This document shows, piece by piece, positions 15,301-22,750 of a stretch of DNA of 30,192 bases; the stretch's first letter is position 1, and every line of letters begins with the position of its first letter. The stretch is from DASRSS01 sp035656335 (GTDB lineage: Bacteria; Actinomycetota; Actinomycetes; Mycobacteriales; Jatrophihabitantaceae). A program made the translations under genes and the position numbers. The stretch spans positions 1 to 30,192 of the forward strand of contig DASRSS010000257.1 in NCBI GenBank assembly GCA_035656335.1, in the 5' to 3' direction. The notes below the pieces were generated by a model that saw nothing but the letters and a program-made list of their open reading frames with translations, made no database searches and was not told the origin of the DNA.

Positions 15301-15936
15301 ATGCACGAATCAGTCTCCGAACCCGACGCGGCGCTGCCGCACTCACGGGGCTGATCCATGCCCTGCGCGATCTACCGGCCGAGACCGATGCTGCAGTGCT
15401 GATCGACCAGATCCGCGCCCTGGAAGAACTCAAGTCCGCAGCGGCCGCGACCCAAGCCCGCTTGACCGTCCGGTTCGCCGCAACGCAGCGGCAGGCGCAG
15501 CTGGACGCCGGGATACCAGCCGAGCGGGCCGACCGGGGCGTCGCGCACCAGGTCGGGCTCGCGCGGCGGATCTCGCCGCATCAGGCGCTGCGGTATGTCG
15601 GCTGGGCCAAGATCCTGACGTCGGAACTGCCCGGCACCTTCGCGGTGTTGGAAGCCGGCAAGACCAGCGAGTATTGGGGGTCCCCCCCGCCAGTGAGGGC
15701 GTAGCCGGCGGGGGAGACGCGACTGCGAAGGAACCTGCGTCGCCTGCAACCTGGCCAAAGAAGAGCCCGGCTGGCACGCCCGCCCCGGACCCGGCGGACA
15801 CATCGACCTCATCACCCCCACCGGCCACCACTACCGCAGCCGGCCACCGAGCCTGCCCCGAACACGACAGCCCTCACCGCTGGAACGCGAAATCGTCATA
15901 CACCTCTGGCGCACACATACCCGTCCCGCCGCCTGA
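15301..15936 (+). pseudogene. Broken DUF222/HNH endonuclease (13E12-type), with internal deletion and frameshifts
   Basis: Three pieces in different frames make up one gene remnant. From ATG 15301 the frame reads MHESVSEPDAALPHSRG and then stops. A second frame from about 15350 to 15672 continues with GLIHALRDLPAETD, LEELKSAAAATQARLTVRFA, GVAHQVGLARRISPHQA and FAVLEAGKTSEYW, which is the DUF222 N-terminal half. There the hairpin repeat at 15670-15715 interrupts it. From 15721 the first frame resumes with DCEGTCVACNLAKEEPGW, HIDLITPTGHHYRSRPPS and a stop at 15934-15936, the typical end of the HNH domain. The middle, including most of the HNH core, is missing. Such DUF222/HNH genes are multi-copy in actinobacteria; function here is lost. 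Confidence 0.8.
15670..15715 (+). repeat. Hairpin repeat element, copy A (in the HNH remnant)
   Basis: It contains CCCCCGCC (15684-15691) and GGCGGGGG (15707-15714), an 8-bp stem, around the 15-nt loop AGTGAGGGCGTAGCC, preceded by GGGGGTCCCCC. It shares nearly all of its sequence with copy B in fadE26 (27885-27926); the loops differ at one position (T versus G) and copy A is 4 bp longer at the left. It sits exactly where the remnant changes from DUF222 to HNH sequence. Confidence 0.8.
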
Positions 15937-15978
15937 GCCGAGACGCCCGAGCGGCCTGAACGAGCCCTGCCCAGTGGC

Positions 15979-16761
15979 TTAGTTGCCCTCGCCGCCGGAG
16001 TCGTCGCGGTCGTGCGGCGGGGTGTCCGCGGGTGCAGGTTCACCGGCCGGCTCACCGTGGCCGGCAGGCAACAACGCAGTGAGCGCCGAGCCGGCGATCC
16101 GGCGGAACTTGCGCTTGCCGCGGGTGCGATCGAGCACCGCAACCTCGAGCTGCTCGGCCGGGAGCGCACGCCGTGAGCCGTCCGTGCCGCCCGCCGAACC
16201 CAGCGCCGCGACGGCAGTCGCCAGCGCGGCGGCCAGCGGCTGGCCGGCCGTGTAGGTGCGCTTCATCTCGTCGGTGATCGCGTCCGCCTGCCCGCCACCC
16301 ATCACCAGGAACTGCGGCTCGTCCACGATCGTGCCGTCATACGACAGCCGGTACAGCTGGTCGCCCTCGGCGTCGTGCCCGACCTCGGCGACGCACAGCT
16401 CCACCTCGTATGGCTTCTGCTGCTCGGTGAAGATCGTGCCCAGCGTCTGCGCATAGGCATTGGCCAGCGCGCGCGCCGTGACGTCGCGGCGGTCATAGGA
16501 ATACCCGCGCAGATCAGCCAGCCGGATGCCGGCGACGCGCAAGTTCTCGTACTCGTTGTACTTGCCGACCGCGGCGAAGCCGATGCGGTCGTAGATCTCG
16601 CTCACCTTGTGCAGCGCCGAGCTGGCGTTCTCGGCGACGAACAGGACGCCGTCGGCATACGTGGAGACCACCACGCTCCGCCCGCGCGCGATGCCCTTGC
16701 GCGCGTACTCGGAACGGTCGCGCATGATCTGCTCGGCCGAGGCGTAGAACGGCATGCTCAT
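15979..16761 (-). CDS. prcA: Proteasome alpha subunit PrcA
   Basis: 260 residues. N-terminal MPFYASAEQIMRDRSEYARK resembles the Mtb gate-forming start, and RGRSVVVSTYADGVLFVAEN, YDRIGFAAVGKYNEYENLR, RGYSYDRRDVTARALANAYA and YEVELCVAEVGHDAEGDQLY follow the alpha family closely. The tail after about 220 is variable, acidic and Pro-rich. Alpha rings cap the 20S core and dock the Mpa/ARC ATPase. ATG 16761 has GAGGGGG about 8 nt upstream, placed just after the prcB stop (13-bp gap); ATG 16755 two codons later would also fit. It ends 42 bp from the convergent HNH remnant. Confidence 0.96.
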   Translation of the reverse strand: MSMPFYASAEQIMRDRSEYARKGIARGRSVVVSTYADGVLFVAENASSALHKVSEIYDRIGFAAVGKYNEYENLRVAGIRLADLRGYSYDRRDVTARALANAYAQTLGTIFTEQQKPYEVELCVAEVGHDAEGDQLYRLSYDGTIVDEPQFLVMGGGQADAITDEMKRTYTAGQPLAAALATAVAALGSAGGTDGSRRALPAEQLEVAVLDRTRGKRKFRRIAGSALTALLPAGHGEPAGEPAPADTPPHDRDDSGGEGN

Positions 16762-16774
16762 CGTCAGTTCCCCC

Positions 16775-17605
16775 TCAGGCGCCCGGACGCGCTTCGCGCT
16801 CGGCCAGGATCGTGCGCACCACGGCGCTCAGCTCGTCGTCCCCGACCCGCTCGGTTCCGCTCGCGGTCGCCAGCATGACGACAGGGAAGATGCCGCGCGT
16901 GATGTCGGGACCACCGGTCGCGGAGTCGTCGTCGGCAGCGTCGTACAGCGACTCGACGGCCACGCGCACGATCTCGTCACGGTTCATCCCGGCCCGCCAG
17001 AGCTTCTTCAGAGCGCCCTTCGCGAACAGCGAACCGGAACCGACCGAGTGGTAGTACTGCTCCGGGTACCGCCCACCGGTGACGTCGTAGCTGTAGATCT
17101 TCCCGCCCTGAGCGGGGTCGGCGGCGTCGATGTCGAAGCCGGCGAACAGCGGCACGACCGCCAGCCCCTGCATGGCCGCGCCGAGGTTTCCGCGGATCAT
17201 CGTCGCGAGCCGGTTCGCCTTGCCGTCCAGGGTCAGCTGGGTGCCCTCGATCTTCTCGTAGTGCTCGAGCTCGACCTGGTACAGCCGCACCATCTCGACG
17301 GCCAGCCCGGCCGTGCCCGCGATCCCCACGAGCGAGTAGTCGTCGGACGCGAACACCTTCTCGATGTCACGCTGCGCGATGAGGTTGCCGGCCGTGGCAC
17401 GCCGGTCCCCCGCCATCACCACGCCGCCGTCGAACGTGGCGGCGACGATAGTCGTGCCGTGCGGCACCACGGTCCCGGCGGGCGGCGCGGACGGCATCAG
17501 ATCGGGCGCCGCGGCCGACAGGAACTCGGTGAACGACGACGAGCCCGGCGAGGTGGCATAGCGAAGGATCCCGTGGACGGCTCCGGAGCCGTCCAGCGCC
17601 CTCAC
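16775..17605 (-). CDS. prcB: Proteasome beta subunit PrcB
   Basis: 276 residues from GTG 17605, which overlaps the pup stop (GTGA). A 50-residue propeptide ends in VVPHG, and cleavage before TTIVAATFDGGVVMAGDRRA exposes the catalytic Thr51, leaving a mature chain of 226 residues. IAQRDIEKVF carries the conserved active-site lysine region, and GSGSLFAKGALKKLW and YDAADDDSATGGPD are family-typical. Beta rings form the proteolytic chamber of the 20S core, which degrades pupylated proteins in the cytoplasm. Gene order pup-prcB-prcA is conserved in actinobacteria. Confidence 0.97.
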   Translation of the reverse strand: MRALDGSGAVHGILRYATSPGSSSFTEFLSAAAPDLMPSAPPAGTVVPHGTTIVAATFDGGVVMAGDRRATAGNLIAQRDIEKVFASDDYSLVGIAGTAGLAVEMVRLYQVELEHYEKIEGTQLTLDGKANRLATMIRGNLGAAMQGLAVVPLFAGFDIDAADPAQGGKIYSYDVTGGRYPEQYYHSVGSGSLFAKGALKKLWRAGMNRDEIVRVAVESLYDAADDDSATGGPDITRGIFPVVMLATASGTERVGDDELSAVVRTILAEREARPGA

Positions 17606-17814
17606 TCGCCGCCCTTCTGGACGAACGCGCGGACGAAGTCCTCCGCGTTCGTCTCGAGCACGTCGTCGATGTCGTCGAGGATCGCGTCGACGTCCTCGGT
17701 GAGCTTCTCGTGCCGCTCCGCGACGTCAGTGTTCGACTCGGCGGTCTCCTCGACCTCGACCTCGTCCTCGTGCTGGCGCTGGGGGCGGCTCTGGCCGCTG
17801 TCGTGGGTCGGCAT
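17602..17814 (-). CDS. pup: Pup, prokaryotic ubiquitin-like protein (GGE-terminated)
   Basis: 70 residues from ATG 17814, preceded by GAGGGAG; the longer in-frame start at 17850 lacks such a site. The N-terminal half is disordered, and ERHEKLTEDVDAILDDIDDV and LETNAEDFVRAFVQKGGE form the Mpa-binding helix and the attachment tail. The last residue is already glutamate, so PafA can use it directly and no Dop deamidation is needed; Mtb Pup ends in GGQ. Dop would still be needed for depupylation but is not adjacent: the gene upstream is a divergent VOC protein, where Mtb has dop. TAGGGT about 35 bp upstream could be the -10. Confidence 0.97.
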   Translation of the reverse strand: MPTHDSGQSRPQRQHEDEVEVEETAESNTDVAERHEKLTEDVDAILDDIDDVLETNAEDFVRAFVQKGGE

Positions 17815-17905
17815 GAAAGACCACTCCCTCTCGTGCTTGCGAAACTTCACCCTAGCCCGGCCCGATCACGGTTTCTCGTCCCAACACGGTGTCGGTGACG
17901 ATCGT

Positions 17906-17911
17906 TATGGT
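17906..17911 (+). promoter_or_regulatory. Candidate -10 element of the leaderless VOC transcript
   Basis: TATGGT followed by seven bases (GACCCTC) and then the ATG at 17919. The same 7-nt spacing is seen at pafB and at the HNH remnant. No ribosome site is present between them, which favours leaderless translation and this start over the in-frame upstream GTG (17889) and ATG (17907). Confidence 0.5.
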
Positions 17912-17918
17912 GACCCTC

Positions 17919-18350
17919 ATGGCGATACCCGCTGCGATCAGCCTGGTCACCCTCGGCGTGCGTGACGTCCGCACGTCGACCCGGTTCTACAGCACGCTCG
18001 GCTTCGAGCTTTCGAGCGCCTCCGTGGAAGGCGAGGTCAGCTTCTTCCGCACGGCTGGGGCCATCCTCGCCGTGTGGGGACGCGCCGAGCTGGCCGCGGA
18101 CGCGAACCAGCCGGAGCCCGCCGCGAACCCCGGCGGCACGGCGCTCGCGATCAACCTCGACTCGCGCGCCGCGGTCGATGCCGCGCTCGCCGACGCCGCG
18201 GCGGCCGGTGCGAGCATCCCGAAGCCCGCCACCGCGACCGAGTGGGGCGGCTACTCGGGCTACTTCGCCGACCCCGACGGCCACCTCTGGGAGGTCGCGC
18301 ACAACCCGTTCTGGCCGCTGGACGCACGCGGCCTGCCCCAGCTGCCCTGA
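17919..18350 (+). CDS. VOC-superfamily protein (glyoxalase-like)
   Basis: 143 residues. The first module begins ISLVTLGVRDVRTSTRFYST, and the second ends GYSGYFADPDGHLWEVAHNP, the classic VOC closing segment with acidic and His residues that often bind metal. The substrate is unknown. It is divergent from pup across a 104-bp gap and convergent with the SDR gene by 11 bp. In Mtb the equivalent place upstream of pup is dop, so this gene marks a locus rearrangement rather than a proteasome partner. Confidence 0.85.
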   Translation: MAIPAAISLVTLGVRDVRTSTRFYSTLGFELSSASVEGEVSFFRTAGAILAVWGRAELAADANQPEPAANPGGTALAINLDSRAAVDAALADAAAAGASIPKPATATEWGGYSGYFADPDGHLWEVAHNPFWPLDARGLPQLP

Positions 18351-18361
18351 CCGACCGCCCG

Positions 18362-19144
18362 TCAGCCGCCCGCGCCGACGTTTAGCGCGTGCGTCGCCAG
18401 CGACCCGCCGTCGGCGATGAACTCCGAACCGGTCGAGTAGGAGCTGCGGTCGCTGGCCAGGAACAGCACCAGCTCCGCGATCTCCTCCGGCCGCCCGACA
18501 CGCTGCAGCGGCAGCTTGTTGGTGACCGGGCTGAGATCGATCTGGCTCAGGTCGACGTCCGGCCCGCCGATCGCCTCCTGCACCATCTTGGTGTCGATCA
18601 TTCCCGGGTGCACGGAGTTCACCCGGATGCCCTTAGGCCCGAGCTCCAGCGCGGCCACCTTCGTCATGCCGCGGATCGCGAACTTCGTGCTCGTGTACGC
18701 CACCACGAACGGCATGCCGGCGATGCCCTCGACCGACGACAGGTTCACGATCGAGCCCCCCCTGCCCATCACGCGGGACGCGGCCCGCATGCCGAGGAAC
18801 GTCCCGACCTGGTTCACGCGCACCAGCCGCTCGAAGTCGGCCAGCGTGGTGTCCGGCAGTGCCGAGAAGTGCAACACGCCCGCGTTGTTCACCAGGACGT
18901 CCAGCCGCTGGTGCGTCTGCATCACCTCGCCGACGACGGTGTCCCAGTCCTGCTCCGACGACACGTCCAGGTGCCGGAACACCGCTGCGGCGCCGAGTTC
19001 CTCGGCGAGCTGCTTGCCCAGGTCGTCGATCACGTCCGCGATGACGACCTGCGCGCCCTCCTCGACGAAGCGGCGCGCGGCGGCGGCGCCCTGGCCGCGT
19101 GCCGCGCCGGTGATGATCGCGATCTTGCCCTCGAGAATCCCCAT
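18362..19144 (-). CDS. SDR oxidoreductase resembling 3alpha/20beta-hydroxysteroid dehydrogenase (FabG3-like)
   Basis: 260 residues from ATG 19144; upstream extension is not homologous. The Rossmann motif is TGAARGQG (12-19), NNAG is at 86-89, and the catalytic set is Asn111, Ser137, Tyr150 and Lys154. The segments GKIAIITGAARGQGAAAARR, LVRVNQVGTFLGMRA, VNLSSVEGIAGM, GIRVNSVHPGMIDTKM and SYSTGSEFIADGG are close to Mtb Rv2002/FabG3 and Streptomyces 20beta-HSD, which reduce steroid keto groups with NAD(H). It is the last gene of the Liv-type operon, 4 bp after the two-TM gene. Steroid specificity is inferred from similarity and context. Confidence 0.85.
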   Translation of the reverse strand: MGILEGKIAIITGAARGQGAAAARRFVEEGAQVVIADVIDDLGKQLAEELGAAAVFRHLDVSSEQDWDTVVGEVMQTHQRLDVLVNNAGVLHFSALPDTTLADFERLVRVNQVGTFLGMRAASRVMGRGGSIVNLSSVEGIAGMPFVVAYTSTKFAIRGMTKVAALELGPKGIRVNSVHPGMIDTKMVQEAIGGPDVDLSQIDLSPVTNKLPLQRVGRPEEIAELVLFLASDRSSYSTGSEFIADGGSLATHALNVGAGG

Positions 19145-19148
19145 GTGT

Positions 19149-19733
19149 TCAGACCAGCGTCGGCTGGCAGACGCGGCAGGTCGTGATGTCCCGCTCGTGC
19201 CCGGTGAGCACGTGCAGGTCTTCACGGTGCGCGATCAGCTGGCAGTCACGGCGGTGGACGGTGGAACCGTCACCGGCGAGGACGGGCACCGCGCCGGGGT
19301 CGGCGATCGTGGCCTCCGCGGTCGCCGCGCCGCCCGCGCTCTGCCGCGACACCAGGTCCGCGAGCACCAGCATCGTGTCGGCGAGCTGACGTGCGCTCGC
19401 GCGCTGGTCGGCACCCACCTTGGCCAGCCACGCCCCGAAGTACAGGAAGCCGCCGAGGAACGTCAGCCCGAGCCCGAGCAGCCCACCGGAGATCAGATAG
19501 GTGTTCTGGTCGTAGGTGTAGTGCGAGTGCGCTGTGCCGTACCAGCCCAGGCAGATGGCCAGGATGCCCAGCGGCATCAGCACCGCCCCCGCCGCGAAGA
19601 GCACCAGTTGCAGCGTGCGGTACCTGCTGTCCTGGTTGACCGCGGCGTTGGACGCAGGCACCGCCCGCGTCTGGTTCAGCCGCGGCACCGCGAGCTGGCT
19701 CGTGTTCGTGCCCGTGGTCGTCACACTCGTCAT
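19149..19733 (-). CDS. Two-TM protein with C-terminal HxxxC...CxxC motif (unknown)
   Basis: 194 residues. Membrane segments are about 41-63 and 80-102, with a short extracellular loop. The C-terminal cytoplasmic part is helical (103-130), then linker, then STVHRRDCQLIAHREDLHVL and ITTCRVC, with His160, Cys164, Cys186 and Cys189 that look like a small metal-binding knuckle as in the Ada-type metal-binding domain. AAGGGATG lies upstream of ATG 19733 and overlaps the stop of the secreted protein gene 4 bp away, so translation should be coupled. I do not recognise a named family. It may help couple the permease or the secreted protein to a cytosolic signal (speculative). Confidence 0.75.
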   Translation of the reverse strand: MTSVTTTGTNTSQLAVPRLNQTRAVPASNAAVNQDSRYRTLQLVLFAAGAVLMPLGILAICLGWYGTAHSHYTYDQNTYLISGGLLGLGLTFLGGFLYFGAWLAKVGADQRASARQLADTMLVLADLVSRQSAGGAATAEATIADPGAVPVLAGDGSTVHRRDCQLIAHREDLHVLTGHERDITTCRVCQPTLV

Positions 19734-19737
19734 CGAC

Positions 19738-21300
19738 TCATCCCTTTCGTAGGTCCGGCACGCCCCGGGCCAGCCCGAACTCGCAGTTGCCGCCCGCCCC
19801 GAACAGGGTCAGTGCCGCGGCTCGCAGCAGCCAGCCCAGCGCGGCGGCCAGCACGAGCGCGCCGAGGATCAGCATCCGGGGCACCTTGCCCAGCGCCGGG
19901 AACTCGAACCCGGCGGACTGCGGCGTGCCGAGCGACGGCGTCATGTTCGTGCCCGGGTTCGAGTTCGGCAGCGACGAACCACCACCGGTGTTCCCAAGCC
20001 CGGTCCCGAGACCGCCGACCGGCGTCGTCCCGCCGCCGAAGCCGCCGCCGGTGCTCACGCCGCCGACGCCACTGCCGCCGCCGGTGTTCGTCACCGGAAC
20101 GCCGCCACCGCCGCCGGTCGAGCCGCCAGGGCTGGTGAAGTTGAACGCGGGCGACGCGGTGAGACTGCTCTGCACCGACCCCACGTCGATGACGATCTTC
20201 GGCGCGTAGGTGACGATCGCCCCGAGGATGCTGCCGAACTGCGGGATCTTCGACAGCAGGTCGGCGATGGGCGCCATCAGCTTGTCGACGTGGAACATCG
20301 TCCAGAGCTTGGTCATGTCGACGGTCAGCTCCATGCCGTAGGCGTCGAACGTGCCGCCGGCGCTGCTGTCGTCGCTCGTGACCTTCTTGTCGCTGTGCAG
20401 CCACTTGATGCTCAGTCCGAGCGTGGACAGCAGGTCGGGCAGCTGCGGCAGCGGCGTCGCGTTCCCGGCCAGGTCGACGCCCTTGGTGTCCAGCGCGATC
20501 GTCTGGCCGAGCACGGACAGGCCGCCGACGGTGGCCACGCCGTCGACGGTCGCCTTCTTGCCGTCGCTGACCGTCGTGGACTTGACGTCGAAACCGTTCA
20601 GCGAGATCAACCCGCCGAGCAGGTCCAGCGACGACATCGCCGCGTGCGCGGTGGCGGTCACCGAGTCCTTGCCGACCGTGATGTTCGTGTCGCTGGTGAC
20701 GTTCTTCAGCGAGACGAGGCCCGCGAGCGGGTTCGGGACCACCAACGGCTTCGGCGCGTTCGCGGACGGCTTCTGCCCGAAGATCTTGCCGATGTTCTCG
20801 AACAGCCCGGACAGCACGTTGGTGCCCTCGATGCCAAGACCAGTCGTGGTCGCGGTCGTGGTGCCGGAGTCCGCCGACGTCTGCATGCCGTTGCCGTCGG
20901 TGATCTGCACCTTGTCGCTCGCCGGCGTCGACTCGGTCGCCGGGTAGGACGAGTCCGCGCGCACGGTGTAGTTGGCGTTCGGGACGAGCTGCCCGAGCCC
21001 GTTGCCGATCAGGTCACCGGGCCAGAAGTAGCTGGCCGTCGAGGACATCCGTCCCGCCGAGCCCTCGGAGTGGCTGTAGGCGATGCCCATGTCCAGCTGC
21101 GGCTTGTTCGGGTCGGGCGGGCCGGGGATGCCCTGGTCGAAGATCTGGATGCGGACCGGCGAGGCCGTCAGGCTGGCGTCGAAGCCGCTGAGCGTGGTCT
21201 GCGTGCCGGAGTCGTCGGCGGACGAAGGGCCGGGCCACATCAGCGTCACGACCGTGGCGGTGGCGAACAGCGCCACCACCTGCTTGGAACGCCGGTTCAT
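19738..21300 (-). CDS. Large secreted, C-terminally anchored protein of unknown function
   Basis: 520 residues. Signal peptide MNRRSKQVVALFATATVVTL followed by MWPGPSSA, with a likely cut before DDSG. About 30-385 are Ser/Thr/Asp-rich beta-type sequence with repeated weak units such as TVGGLSVLGQTIALDTKGVD and SLDLLGGLISLNGFDVKS. A Gly-rich linker at about 390-450 (GGGGGVPVTNTGGGSGVGG, FGGGTTPVGGLGTG) leads to a terminal membrane segment (RMLILGALVLAAALGWLLRA) and a short tail. It would be held outside the membrane by that anchor. ATG 21300 overlaps the livF stop (ATGA). Only two internal sites could be Cys-containing, one in the tail. I do not recognise a family; the context suggests an accessory of the transporter. 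Confidence 0.8.
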   Translation of the reverse strand: MNRRSKQVVALFATATVVTLMWPGPSSADDSGTQTTLSGFDASLTASPVRIQIFDQGIPGPPDPNKPQLDMGIAYSHSEGSAGRMSSTASYFWPGDLIGNGLGQLVPNANYTVRADSSYPATESTPASDKVQITDGNGMQTSADSGTTTATTTGLGIEGTNVLSGLFENIGKIFGQKPSANAPKPLVVPNPLAGLVSLKNVTSDTNITVGKDSVTATAHAAMSSLDLLGGLISLNGFDVKSTTVSDGKKATVDGVATVGGLSVLGQTIALDTKGVDLAGNATPLPQLPDLLSTLGLSIKWLHSDKKVTSDDSSAGGTFDAYGMELTVDMTKLWTMFHVDKLMAPIADLLSKIPQFGSILGAIVTYAPKIVIDVGSVQSSLTASPAFNFTSPGGSTGGGGGVPVTNTGGGSGVGGVSTGGGFGGGTTPVGGLGTGLGNTGGGSSLPNSNPGTNMTPSLGTPQSAGFEFPALGKVPRMLILGALVLAAALGWLLRAAALTLFGAGGNCEFGLARGVPDLRKG

Positions 21301-22007
21301 GCGGCACCTCCGAAATAGAGCTCGTTGAGCTTGCTTTCGATCTCGCGCGGTTCACCGGTCTCGATAATCCGCCCGCCCTGCATCACCGCGGCGTAGTCGG
21401 CCACCCGCAGAGCGCTTGACGCGAATTGTTCAACGACCAATATGGACACCCCGTCACGCGCGATCTCCGCAACGGTTTCGTAAAGGCTCTCCACGATCAG
21501 CGGCGCGAGGCCCATCGACAGCTCGTCCAGCAGCAACAGCGCGGGGTCGGAGGACAGCGCGCGAGCCAGCGACAGCATCTGCTGCTCGCCGCCGGACAGG
21601 CTCCCGGCCAGCTGGCGGCGCCGCTCCTTCAACCGCGGGAAGCGCAGGTACGACTCGGTCAGGATCTTTTCGACCGGTGTGCCCGAATACGACGCGAGCC
21701 AGAGGTTCTCCTCGACGGTCAGGTTCGGGAAGATGCCCCGCCCTTCCGGCACCATGCACACGCCGGCGCGGTTGAGCTCGTCCGGCGAGGCACCCCCGAT
21801 GTGCATGCCGCCGATGTGGACGTCGCCGGACGTGTGCGGCATCAGGCCGCTGATCACGCGCAGCAGCGTGGTCTTGCCCGCGCCGTTCGCGCCGAGCAGT
21901 GCCATGACCGCTCCCCGCGGGACGAGCAGGTCGACGCCGCGCAGCACCTCGATGCGCCCGTACGCGGCGTGGACGTCGATCAGCTCCAGAATGGGCGCGC
22001 GCGTCAC
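21297..22007 (-). CDS. livF: LivF-type ABC transporter ATPase
   Basis: 236 residues from GTG 22007, which has AGGAGG 7 nt upstream and overlaps the livG stop (GTGA). Walker A is GANGAGKT (39-46), the signature is LSGGEQQ (137-143) and Walker B LLLLDE (157-162); the switch position reads VEQF, as usual for LivF. It energises import by the LivHM permease. The last residues overlap the secreted protein gene. Liv-type transporters carry branched-chain amino acids, amides or aromatic acids, and the substrate cannot be read from the ATPase. Confidence 0.95.
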   Translation of the reverse strand: MTRAPILELIDVHAAYGRIEVLRGVDLLVPRGAVMALLGANGAGKTTLLRVISGLMPHTSGDVHIGGMHIGGASPDELNRAGVCMVPEGRGIFPNLTVEENLWLASYSGTPVEKILTESYLRFPRLKERRRQLAGSLSGGEQQMLSLARALSSDPALLLLDELSMGLAPLIVESLYETVAEIARDGVSILVVEQFASSALRVADYAAVMQGGRIIETGEPREIESKLNELYFGGAA

Positions 22008-22750
22008 GAGCGCACCTCCTCGCCCTGCGCGAAGCCGAGGTACGCGGCCTGCACCCTGCGGTCCGCCCGGATCTCGCCCGCGGTGCCCGTGGCGATCACC
22101 TTGCCGAACTCGAGGACGTGGATCAGGTCGCACACGCTCATCACCAGGTCCATGTCGTGCTCGACCATCAACACCGCCCGTCCGCTCTGCGCGAGCCGGC
22201 GCAGCAGTTCGCCGAAGCTCTCCGTCTCGGCCTCGTCCAGCCCGGAGGACGGCTCGTCCAACAGCAGCAGCTCCGGCTCGATCGCGAGCGCCCGGGCGAT
22301 CTCGACCAGCCGGGCCACACCCGTCGGGACCGCGTCGGCACGGTGGTTCGCGTACCGCTGCAGGCCGACGGTCTCGATCAGCTCGTCGACCTTCGGGTCG
22401 CGGTGCTGGCGGAACCAGCTGCCCACGCCGCCGCGGATCTCGCGCGCCACCTGGATGTTCTCGCGCACGCTCAGCGATCCGAACGCTTCCAGGCGCTGGA
22501 ACGTGCGGGCCATGCCCATCTTCGCGCGGTGATCCGGCGGCGCCTTCGTCACGTCCCGGCCCTTGAACCGCACCCGCCCGGACGTCGGCGGCTGCAGGCC
22601 GGTGATCACGTTGAACAGCGTGGTCTTGCCCGCGCCGTTCGGACCGATCAGGCCGGTGATCGTGTACGCGTCGGTGGTGAACGACGCGCCGTCGACGGCG
22701 ACGATGCCGCCGAACCGGACGCTGACGTCGTTGACCTCAAGCAACGCCAT
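22004..22750 (-). CDS. livG: LivG-type ABC transporter ATPase with altered signature
   Basis: 248 residues. Walker A GPNGAGKT (36-43), ARTFQRLEAFGSLSVRENI, Walker B LLLLDE (161-166) and MVEHDMDLVM are all as expected for LivG. The signature region, usually LSYGQQ, reads VPTGVARLVEIARALA (141-156), so the LSGGQ serine is replaced. I recall this variant in actinobacterial LivG-like proteins, and the partner LivF keeps a normal signature, which may make one ATP site weak. It overlaps the permease gene by 14 bp. Confidence 0.93.
   Translation of the reverse strand: MALLEVNDVSVRFGGIVAVDGASFTTDAYTITGLIGPNGAGKTTLFNVITGLQPPTSGRVRFKGRDVTKAPPDHRAKMGMARTFQRLEAFGSLSVRENIQVAREIRGGVGSWFRQHRDPKVDELIETVGLQRYANHRADAVPTGVARLVEIARALAIEPELLLLDEPSSGLDEAETESFGELLRRLAQSGRAVLMVEHDMDLVMSVCDLIHVLEFGKVIATGTAGEIRADRRVQAAYLGFAQGEEVRS

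Noticed and set aside
14999..15982. 327-codon plus-strand frame over the repeat region
   Set aside because: It has no homology, runs through the hairpin repeat and HNH remnant in the wrong frame, and has no ribosome site.
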